Source: Runella salmonicolor
Lineage (GTDB): Bacteria > Bacteroidota > Bacteroidia > Cytophagales > Spirosomataceae
Assembly (NCBI RefSeq): GCF_024158025.1
Contig: NZ_JAMZEL010000010.1
Coordinates: forward strand, 1 to 64,000
Direction: 5' to 3'
DNA: 64,000 bases
The notes below the pieces were generated by a model, which had not been told where the DNA came from, searched no databases, and saw only the letters and a list, made by a program, of their open reading frames with translations. Shown here one piece after another: positions 1 to 8,812 of the stretch. The translations under genes and the position numbers were made by a program. The number at the start of each line of letters is the position of its first letter. Positions within the stretch are counted from its first letter, which is position 1.

Positions 1-87
1 GCCAAAATCAAAGCGTTCAGAAGTCAGTTCAGAGGGGTAAGAAACGTAGAATTCTTCCTGTATCGGCTAACTCAGATATATGCTTAA
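1..87 (+). mobile_element. 3' end of an ISAon1-like (ISL3-type DDE) transposase gene, cut by the window edge
   Basis: The frame is open from base 1 and stops at 85-87, giving 28 residues that end KAFRSQFRGVRNVEFFLYRLTQIYA in essence: a K-x-K-A-F-R-x-Q-F-R-G-V-R core followed by FFLYRL. From memory of the family, this is the usual C terminus of Bacteroidota ISAon1-type transposases. Only the tail is visible, so completeness of the element and its left end cannot be judged. The right end should lie shortly after the stop; a segment at about 97-123 (CCACAACTTTTGG followed by GATCCGAAAG) could be part of it, but no inverted repeat can be tested here. Confidence 0.7.
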
Positions 88-257
88 TCTAAGTTACTCC
101 ACAACTTTTGGTTTTGATCCGAAAGCACGACAAAAAACAATGGCTGATGCACTATTTCTAACCGACGCCGTTGAAATATTTCTAAACTAAGTGAAGAATT
201 TAACCATAGTGAGATAGCACAATTTGTTTGGTCGTTATTGCTCTTTTTTATAAAAAC
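88..257. other. Non-coding stretch between the transposase end and the giant-gene terminator
   Basis: About 170 AT-rich bases. I see no supported gene here. A reverse-strand frame at 84-305 starts inside the terminator hairpin and has no recognisable content. The right end of the IS element probably lies in the first 40 bases. Confidence 0.4.
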
Positions 258-300
258 AAGTCGCATAAATCGGTCTTTTTGTGACCAATCTATGCGACTT
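258..300 (-). terminator. Hairpin terminator of the giant surface protein gene
   Basis: AAGTCGCATA (258-267) pairs perfectly with TATGCGACTT (291-300), with further pairing inside (GGTC/GACC around TTTTT). Read on the minus strand, the stem is followed by GTTTTTATAAAA. It lies 40 bases downstream of the stop codon of the gene ending at 340. Confidence 0.75.
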
Positions 301-339
301 ATCATTATTTAGCTAACACTATTTGTTATTTTAGCCCCA

Positions 340-2496
340 TTATTTCTTTATTTTTTTGATCGTGAAAGGTACACAAATTGGCTTCGTAGGGCAGCAATCT
401 CCTTCGTAAAAAATGTAAGGACAACAACCTTCCGCAGGACAAGTAGCATTGGAAGCAGTAAAACGATAAACGCCAGCAGAAGTGACCTGATACGTAAGCC
501 CGTTGGCATTGTCAATTGGTTGGTCATTTTTGTACCATTGGATGTTCGTGAATCCAGCAGGGATTTGCAATTCAAATATTTGACCTGGACAAATTGGAAC
601 CGGAACTGAAAGGCACGTACGATCAAAATCGTCTTCTGTCTCAATATTATTATCAGGTGTTGAATCAACGTCAGGTTGATCTGCCTTTGACACTTGAGCC
701 GTATAATATTGTATACCCGTTTGGTTCACTTTTACAACAAGAGAAAGAGTAACTGTCTGTCCTGCGGGGATGTTTCCAATCGTCCAAACCCCTGGCAAAT
801 AGCTTCCAAAAGCAGTGGCATACGTCTCAAAGCTCATTCCTGCGGGTATCACGTCTTTCAATTCTACGCCCGTGGCATCACTTGGCCCGTCGTTTTTAAC
901 ACTTACAGTCAACGTAACCGTACCGTTCAATCCTGGCTGTTGGTTACTTACTGTTACATCGACTGATAAATCAATTTTAACAATAGGTAACACAGTTAGA
1001 TAGACGGTAGCCGTATCACAGAGATTAGGGGTTCCGTTGTCACAAACAGTGTAGGTAAAACGGTCAGGGCCCGTGTAATTAAGGCTTGGCGTGTAAGTGT
1101 ATTTCCCATCTGAACCGAAAATAACCGAACCATTCGCTGGATTGGATAGCTTAGTGAATGTCAATGGATCATTATTTACATCACTATCATTGCTAGCTAC
1201 CGTCCCCGAAACGGGTGTATTAATTGGAGTTACATTGGCATCATCAATGGCCACAGGTGGGTCGTTACCTACAATTACAGGCAGTATATCAATCGTGACG
1301 ATGGCCGTATCACAAGCTCCTTTTACATCACACAATACATACTTAAATGAGTCTTTCCCTACATATGACCCGGTTGGAGTATAAGTAAAGCTGCTATCAA
1401 GTGGATTATAAACAACTCCACCGTGAAGCGGATTCGTCAGTTGAACAACTGAACCTAGCACATCTCCTTGTGGATCGAAATCATTTGCTTTTACAATGAT
1501 TTTCACTGGCGTACCTACTTGGGTTTGAGTCGCATCATCGTTAGCAACCACTGAATTGACCTGAAGCTGAGGCATAACATCAATAGTCACCGTCGCAGTA
1601 TCACACAGACCTAGACTGTTGCAAACAATATAGCAGAATCTATCCGTACCAACGAAGCCTGTTTGTGGGGTGTAGGTATAGTTACCATTTGCCTGCATTA
1701 CCACGGCACCATGCTGTGGTGGACAAATTGCAGGAATTGTGGTATTAACCGTAAGAGGCAGTTTCTGTGGATCATCATCGTTGGTTAATACGTTTCCGCC
1801 TACTGGAACATTGACTAAGGTGTTATTGATATCGTCCGAAGCAACTGGCGGTTTGGCCGTAAATGAAATAGGGGTAGGATCAAAATTGTTACCTGGATCT
1901 AAATCAAAGTCTGGGTCAACATTATTTCCAGTTTGCGATTTATCATTTACAATTGTTCCATTAGATGCTGTACCACTACCATACGCCGAATTTAAATACA
2001 CACCGCTTGAGGCATTAGGCGTCACTATCACTGTTAACGAAATCAACGCACTGTCTCCTACTGCCAATGAATTTCCAGTGGGAGGTAGTAAGTTACTATT
2101 GCTGGGAGACCCAGTGTATGTTCCTGAATTAACGGTAAATGTAGGACTACTTAAAGCCGTAACATTCGTTGTAGCTGGACTCGGAAAAGTATTCGACAAG
2201 GTGTCGCGTACTTGTATGTCATTGATAGCCAAATTGCCTACGTTCTTAACCTTTATAAGGTAAGTTACTGTAAAGGTGCCATTATTGTTATCAACAACCG
2301 AAGATACCACTTTGGCAACTCCAATCGAAGGGGCGGGAGTCAACAACAACACCGTCGGGTCGTTGGTCGGGTCGGCGTCCGTCGTCCCGTCCAACTTCGG
2401 TGACTCCGTCACGTCGGGGTTAGCAATCGGGTTGGCACTGCCGTCCGTGCCCGCATCAGATACGTCTGTCACTGGACTTGATGCACTGCCGTCAGC
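340..2496 (-). CDS. Giant DUF11 / cadherin-like repeat surface protein, C-terminal part (upstream part lies across the gap)
   Basis: This is the 3' part of the gene that starts at 8098. The frame is open through 2496 up to the N gap. In order it encodes the end of a DUF11 repeat, a DUF11-like domain, three tandem cadherin-like (Big_9 type) repeats with the ND-DP ... G.Y.YTP ... FxG.D.F.Y.VC motifs, another DUF11 domain, and an Ig-like segment with IQWYKNDQPI. The last 25 residues are Cys-rich and end in a basic tail (CCPTKPICVPF then IKKIKK). Such proteins are secreted and act at the cell surface, often as adhesins; this role is inference. The tail is not the usual T9SS type A or B signal that I know. 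Removing one of the two identical 105-base gap flanks leaves the frame open into the upstream part. Confidence 0.85.
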   Translation of the reverse strand, partial: ADGSASSPVTDVSDAGTDGSANPIANPDVTESPKLDGTTDADPTNDPTVLLLTPAPSIGVAKVVSSVVDNNNGTFTVTYLIKVKNVGNLAINDIQVRDTLSNTFPSPATTNVTALSSPTFTVNSGTYTGSPSNSNLLPPTGNSLAVGDSALISLTVIVTPNASSGVYLNSAYGSGTASNGTIVNDKSQTGNNVDPDFDLDPGNNFDPTPISFTAKPPVASDDINNTLVNVPVGGNVLTNDDDPQKLPLTVNTTIPAICPPQHGAVVMQANGNYTYTPQTGFVGTDRFCYIVCNSLGLCDTATVTIDVMPQLQVNSVVANDDATQTQVGTPVKIIVKANDFDPQGDVLGSVVQLTNPLHGGVVYNPLDSSFTYTPTGSYVGKDSFKYVLCDVKGACDTAIVTIDILPVIVGNDPPVAIDDANVTPINTPVSGTVASNDSDVNNDPLTFTKLSNPANGSVIFGSDGKYTYTPSLNYTGPDRFTYTVCDNGTPNLCDTATVYLTVLPIVKIDLSVDVTVSNQQPGLNGTVTLTVSVKNDGPSDATGVELKDVIPAGMSFETYATAFGSYLPGVWTIGNIPAGQTVTLSLVVKVNQTGIQYYTAQVSKADQPDVDSTPDNNIETEDDFDRTCLSVPVPICPGQIFELQIPAGFTNIQWYKNDQPIDNANGLTYQVTSAGVYRFTASNATCPAEGCCPYIFYEGDCCPTKPICVPFTIKKIKK

Positions 2497-2701
2497 NNNN
2501 NNNNNNNNNNNNNNNNNNNNNNNNNNNNNNNNNNNNNNNNNNNNNNNNNNNNNNNNNNNNNNNNNNNNNNNNNNNNNNNNNNNNNNNNNNNNNNNNCAAC
2601 TTCGGTGACTCCGTCACGTCGGGGTTAGCAATCGGGTTGGCACTGCCGTCCGTGCCCGCATCAGATACGTCTGTCACTGGACTTGATGCACTGCCGTCAG
2701 C
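2392..2701. repeat. Identical 105-base sequences on both sides of the gap
   Basis: 2392-2496 equals 2597-2701 base for base when read by eye. The shift of 205 bases keeps the minus-strand frame (2472 in the left copy matches 2677 in the right), so a direct overlap join gives one open gene. This may be an unmerged contig overlap or a collapsed repeat with further copies in the gap. Confidence 0.9.
2497..2596. other. Scaffold gap of exactly 100 N
   Basis: Exactly 100 N bases, the customary placeholder for a gap of unknown size. The 105 bases before it (2392-2496) are identical to the 105 bases after it (2597-2701), so the gap sits inside a DUF11 repeat of the giant gene. Confidence 0.98.
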
Positions 2702-5700
2702 TTTGTTAGGCGGTGTTCCCATTACAGTGGCTGTGTTTTGTACGCCGCCCGCGTTTACATCCGCTTGCGTGATAACATACGTACCCGTACAAGTCGTACT
2801 TGCGCCAGGAGCCAAACTCGTCGCCAAACAGTTGATGTTTAGCACTTTCGCGTCTGTGACTCCCACACTCGTTAATGTTACATTGCCCGTGTTGGTCACG
2901 CTGAAACTATAATTAATCACATCACCTACCCCGTAGCCCGCTGGAGCGTTGTCAGTAATCGAAGCGATACTCTTTATCAACTTAATCGAAGGGGCAGGAG
3001 TCAACAACAACACCGTCGGGTCGTTGGTCGGGTCGGCGTCCGTCGTCCCGTCCAACTTCGGTGACTCCGTCACGTCGGGGTTAGCTACTGGCGTAGTGCT
3101 GCCATAAGTTCCCGCATCAGATACGTCACTTACATTAGGACCACTTGGTGGAGTTCCCGTTGCAGTGGCTGTGTTTTGTACGCCGCCCGCGTTTACATCC
3201 GCTTGCGTGATTGTATACGTACCCGTACAAGTCGTACTTGCGCCAGGCGCCAAACTCGTCGCCAAACAGTTGATATTTAGCACTTTCGCGTCTGTGACTC
3301 CTACGGCTGTTAGGGCTGTGGTCCCCGTATTAGTTACTGTAAAAGTATAATTAATCACGTCACCCGCGCCCAAGCCCGTAGGAGCATTGTCGGTGATTGA
3401 GGTGATGCTCTTTATCAACTTAATCAAAGGAACTCCTGAAACAATCACGGTTACGAGTGCTTCAGAACAATCTCCATTGGCGTCGCAAATCGTATATTTA
3501 AAGGTTTCTGTTCCTGTGAAATTATTGGCTGGTGTATAGAAAATCTGGTCGTCAGCTTGCGTACCCGTACCACCATTGACCACCGTTACTGTACCACCGT
3601 TGGAGGTAGGCCCTGTAATAGTAATCGCGTTAATTGTACTAGGACCGTCGAGACCAAAGTCATCGTTGCTCGTTACATTGATGGTTATTGGCACATTTAC
3701 GGTTGTGGTAGTATTATCTGGGAAGGCTACCGGAATAGGCTGGCGCAAAACATCTACCGTGATGTTGGCAGTAGCGCATTTAGGCGTTATATCTAAACAT
3801 CCCGGGGGAACTGGCGATACAAATACGTCACAAACAGTATATTGAAAAGTAACTTGACCAAAAAATCCTGGATTGGGTACAAATTCAATCAAATTACCCA
3901 CAATGGTTGCTGTACCGTTGGTAACACCAGACACACTGCTGATAACAAGCGGTTGTCCATCGGGTTCTGAATCGTTATTTAATGCTGCGATGTAAACCGT
4001 TTGCCCTTGATACAAGGATTCCGCGTCGTTGACAGCAATCGGTGCGTTAGGGTTGACGGGTGGGTTGTTGATGTTAACTGTTGCGGTACTGGCAGCACAC
4101 AAGGGCGTTACTCCGTCGTCACAAATCTGATAGTTAATCACATCCGAACCCGTTTCTCCTGGATTGGCCGTATAAATAATGTCACCACCTTGCACCGAAT
4201 ACGTTCCTTTGGTAGGGAAGGGAGCAATAATCGTCACCGTCAAACTACCATTTTCAGGGTCGCTGTCGTTGCTTAAAACTTTAATAGTTACGGGCTGACA
4301 AGGGTTGGCGGTTGTGATGTCTGGGGTAGGAACTGGCGGGCGATTTTGTACCGTAATTGTTAGCGTAGCCGTAGCACAAACGGGCGTAGGATTACAACTC
4401 GCCGCATTGACTGGCTCACAAATTTGATATGTCAATACATCCGTGCCCGTAAAGTTGGCGTTTGGCGTATAAATGATATTGCCACCACTTACCGTTGCGG
4501 TACCGTTGGTAGGAGGTACACTAACCGTGGTTGTAAGTGGATTTGGTCCGTCTAGGTGTACGTCGTTGGTTGAAACGTTGATGGTATGACTATCGTTGAT
4601 AGAATTGGTATTTGACAATACCGTAGCTACGTCGTTAATGGCCTTGGGCGGCGCGTTTGTGACTGTCACGTAAACAAAAGCCGTATCGGTAAGCGCAGGT
4701 GAGCCGTTGTCACTGACAAGATATTTAAACGAAGCTTCTCCGTTGAAAGAGGTCGTTGGCGTAAACAGGATCTGACCTGATTGTATCACGGCTGTACCAC
4801 CCGTAACACCTCCTACTATTGCCAATGAAGCGTTGTTGAGGTTGTTGTCGGGGTCGCTGTCGTTGGCCAATACGTCGATGGTTTTAGGCGTTTGCGAATC
4901 GGTAGTCTCGTAATCAAAGGCGGCCAAAGGCTTCCGATTTGGCACATCCTGACAATTCAAGCGCGTTGCATACGTGACAATCAACTTAGGGCGCTGTGCT
5001 GCTTTATCTTCGTCGCTTGAATATTGATGGCGCTTATCAAGGGTCGTCTCTATCGTTTGTTTCATCAATACCCCAAAGTTACTGGCGGGGGTATCGTTCC
5101 ACTTTTGCACCAAATTGGTCAATGTCCAATTGTAGTAAACGTTAGGTTTGAGTACGCTGATGGTAGCGACTGGCGTGGGGTTGAAAACCCCTCCCGCTGT
5201 GCTCCAAGGCGTAGCGGTGGTTCGGTTGTTCCAAGTAACGTCGTTGGAGCCTCCCGTCCCCTCTGTCCAAGCTTCAGTTACCTCGTTAATACTCGTCGAA
5301 ATAGTTTCGCCGTCTCCCCCTTTTTTAAACACTGAAAGTTGAGCTGACTGGATGATTGCTCCAGCGGGGATTACGGCAGTCGTCCAATTGAATTGGAACA
5401 AGCCGCGACGAGCTTTGGCAGGTCTTTTTCCAACTTCAAGCGTGGTAGCGTTTCCGTAGTTTTTATTTGCGTCGCCCCCATCTTGCTTCATCCACGAATC
5501 CTTGACGGTTACCCCCACTGTGCTACTGGTAAGGATTGTTGTAACGGGAGAAGTTAAATCAATAGGCCGATACTGGGGAATACCTCCGACAACGTCAGGA
5601 ATACACCCGTCGTCGGTAATGGTAGCCGTGATGGTTCCTGTACCACAGTAGCCGTCCGTATTGCACACTTTGTAGGTAAAGCTATCCGTACCCGCAAAAT

Positions 5701-8098
5701 TGGTGTTAGGTTGGTACGTAATCGTTCCATCAACGTTGACCACCGCCTTTCCATTGGCGGGCTGACTCATCACTTTAATGGAAGCAAAAGTGCCAAATAA
5801 ATTATCGTTGTCGGTGGGATCGAAGGTTTTGCTTTCATCTTCTACTAAACTGATGGCGTCGCTGGTTGCAATGGGTAACACTGACAAACAACTATAAAAC
5901 TCATACAATGCTGCGTCTATGCGTAGCTTCTCTCCCGCAGTTCGTTTAAGCCTTATATAACGCACACCTCCCGTTGGTACAACAAAGGCGATTTCTGTTC
6001 CATCAAGCAGGTCGGTAGAAGCCGTTCCTGCCGTAGTATAAGTAACGTCATCAGTGCTAAACTCTATTTGAATGGTCGTAGAGTTACCGTCGTTGTCGGT
6101 GGCAAAATAAACCCGTACGGAGTCAGTAGGTGTGCCTAGGGTGTTGGATTTGATGCTTCCCAAATCGAGCGTTAAAACGTCACTGTTATTATCTATAACT
6201 GCGTAGGTTGTATTATCAGCCGCGTCATAGTCTGGGTCGCTCAGGGCATTGGCGGGATTAGAGATGCTTGTAGCAAGCGTAACGGCTACGGTAGAATCCG
6301 TACCCGCTAAGCCGGGGGCTTGCCCGGGCAAACAGCCGTTGGCATCGGGGGTACCGAAAGTCACCGAAATGCTACAGTCAGAACTTAATCCCAATGCGTT
6401 GGTGAGACGATACGAAACAGTAGCCGTACCAACAAAGTTGTCTATGGGGGTAAAAACCACCGTGCTCGCATTGGTCTTCGTGAAAGTACCGTCAGCGGTT
6501 GTTACGCTCGAAACAGGCGTAGTGCCATTGAGGAGCATAAACGACAAAGCCGAGTTGATGGGGTCAGAGTCATTGGTCAAAGGGACAATACTCACCGACT
6601 CCGCACACTGCGCTTCTACTACAATATTGTCATTGACGCAAACGGGGGGTTGTGGCCCCAACTGAACAACCACCGGAGTTGACTCCGAACTGGTACGTCC
6701 GCAAGCATCAGTTACTTTGACCGAAATGACACAGTTAGCCGCCGATGCAGACGGGGTAAAAGTTGGATTGGGAGCCGTTGCCGAAGGACTAAACGTACCA
6801 GGACAAGAAGCCGTCCAAGCGTAGGTATAAGGGCCCGAAGGAATGGTCGCCGTCACATTTGTAGTAAGTGGATAAGCCGTATTCACGGTCATGGGTGAAG
6901 TAACCCCACCCACGGCTACTGAGAGCGCTTTGTCTTGCGACGCCCACAGGCTAAAGTTCATAAAAGCACGCTGGGCAGCTACGTCTTCGGCCGAGCCTTT
7001 GTTGTGCGAGTGCCCTGCTTCGTACATTACCTTCCCCCGATTGGCATCCCCAAAGGCAGCGCCATAAGCTACTACCGTAGCCGGGCCTGGAGAAATGCCT
7101 GGTACGTTGGCTTGGCTGTCGTCGTACACGGCTATTTTAGCGCCATTAGCTCCCGTGCGCCACGTTGGATTGGCTCCTTTCAGTAAAGGTAAATAGATTT
7201 GCTCTGAACCATTTTGAGTAGCCGCGTCCAAACGTCCCAAAAACTGCATAACGGGATCATTTTGGTACGCATATTTATAAGGTGGCGGCGTAGAGCCATC
7301 GGCGTGAGCTCCCCACAAAATCAGGGAGTTTCCTTTACCACTGTTGTTATTGGCATAAGGGCCGCTGCCCGTGGCGGTAGCCGTAGTTTCCGATAAGAAG
7401 TTGGTTTGTTGCGTGGGGTTGGCGGGGTCAAACATGTTTTCGAGCGCACTTACCGCGTGGCAAGCCGCCCAAATAGCGCCTCGGTAGGTTTGGTTCCAAG
7501 CCAATAAATTGCTGTGGGTACTCCACTTGGGGTCGGCGTGGGGCATCACAAAGATGTCATCACAACCCGCTAGCAACTGTGGGTCTTTGTAATTATAGGA
7601 AGCGGCAGGAATACCCGCATTGACCAAATACCCTTGGGCAATAGAACCGTTTTGTTGGTCTAGTGTCCAGCGTGGAGCTGCCTTGAGGGTGGTATAGACA
7701 GGCGCTACAAACGAAGCTGTCATTTGATCCACCACCACACTGGGGTTTGCCAATTTATAGGTATTAATAATAGCGGTCGCTATCGGGGCGTATTCTCCCG
7801 AAATTAAAAACGGCCCTCCCCTGTATGCTTTTCCGTTGGGTCCCGTAAAATCTATCCCATCTTTAAGCTTGGTGCCACTGATAACCCACTTGACAGGGAC
7901 TGAATTTTGTAACAAGGCATAAACCAAGCCATAAGGCTTGAGACTATTTGCCACCGTCTGGGGTGAAACCCCCATATCAATTACGTAAGTATTGACCGGG
8001 AAAGTTTCATTCGTTTGGGCTTTTCCTTCCAATACCATCCATAAACAGCAAAAGACGACTAATAAAAGTCGCACAGATTTGTAAAAATATCCTTGCAT
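2597..8098 (-). CDS. Giant DUF11 / cadherin-like repeat surface protein, N-terminal part (continues past the gap)
   Basis: I place the start at 8098 (the frame is open to 8149) because the protein then begins with a typical signal peptide, MQGYFYKSVRLLLVVF..., cleaved near KAQ-TNE. Order of domains: an uncharacterised N-terminal region of about 380 residues with conserved-looking motifs (VMPHADPKW, AACHAVSALENM, YEAGHSHNKGS); a PKD/Ig-like segment; cadherin-like repeats; a DNRLRE-type beta domain (DSWMKQDGGDANKNYG ... YNWTLTNLVQKW); about six more cadherin-like repeats; then two nearly identical DUF11 repeats reaching the gap. Joined by the 105-base overlap, the protein would be 2517 residues. 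No protein with such repeats is likely to be cytoplasmic. The catalytic nature of the N-terminal region is unknown. Confidence 0.85.
2702..3425 (-). repeat. Tandem DUF11-coding repeat units of about 440 bases
   Basis: Two highly similar coding units stand next to the gap. For example, the stretch from GTGGCTGTGTTTTGTACGCC occurs near 2727 and again near 3166, and the stretch GAGTCAACAACAACACCGTC occurs near 2336 and again near 2998. The near identity at DNA level suggests recent duplication or gene conversion and explains why the assembly broke here. Confidence 0.8.
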
Positions 8099-8744
8099 GT
8101 CATTTTGTTTTTTTAGTAGAACTACTCTAAAAACTATGCTATATGCCAATCAAAAGACAAATAGGTATATTTTTTTGGCCAAAAATTATGCCAAATTCAC
8201 CTATCTGGAATAAAAACTCACCTTTTTGGAATAAAATTGAATTTTCACCGACGGCGGAAATAGTAACAGAAGGCACTACAAATATTTAATTATTTGATTT
8301 ACAGATACTTAAATCAAATATACTATTCATACCTAATCACTTAATGGATAATCTATAAAGAGGAAATAACTGAAGAATTGACTTACCACAAGGATATTTT
8401 ATCCCTATTTATCATTAAAAAAGAAAAAAAAGCCCTAAATCAACAATAATGCCTAATACTTTATAACTCTGAAATATTTTTAACATTCATCATATATATT
8501 TATGAAATGAAGGGTCCATACGAGCCCTATGAATAATCGGCTGGGATTATAATTTTGAACAGTTAGGGATACTTATTTACGGCTCATGAAGAAGTAAAGG
8601 AAATTAGAGATGTCTGATTTTGGTTGGCTACCCCCATAAACCCACCTCATGATAGAAGCACATCGTTGAAAATAACAATCATGCAAATTTGAATATTATA
8701 TCTGCTATATACTGCTGACATCAGCAAAGGTTGCTACAAAAAAA
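8099..8744. other. Long non-coding region upstream of the giant gene
   Basis: About 650 AT-rich bases without a supported gene. On the minus strand a Bacteroidota -7 like element, TATATTTG, is present at 8315-8322, about 215 bases before the start at 8098, but no -33 TTTG is placed correctly. I see no other structure. Confidence 0.4.
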
Positions 8745-8770
8745 AAGATGGCACATCGGTGTGCCATCTT
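8745..8770 (-). terminator. Terminator of the 895-residue heme dehydrogenase gene
   Basis: AAGATGGCACA (8745-8755), loop TCGG, TGTGCCATCTT (8760-8770). On the minus strand the stem is followed by a run of T (complement of the A-run 8738-8746). It lies 43 bases past the stop codon at 8813, a textbook intrinsic terminator. Confidence 0.9.
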
Positions 8771-8812
8771 TTCTTATCAAACTGTTTTTATTTATTTTCG
8801 CCTAGTTCTGCC

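Noticed and set aside
84..305. 73-residue minus-strand frame near the window start
   Set aside because: It begins inside the terminator hairpin 258-300, crosses the IS end, and shows no recognisable motif.
1739..2263. 174-residue plus-strand frame inside the giant gene
   Set aside because: It is the antisense shadow of well-supported DUF11/cadherin-like coding sequence.
2300..3470. Possible CRISPR-like direct repeats
   Set aside because: The repeats are long coding units of about 440 bases within an open DUF11 frame, without short spacers.
8315..8322. TATATTTG as promoter of the giant gene
   Set aside because: It matches the -7 consensus but is over 200 bases from the start and has no -33 partner at the usual distance.
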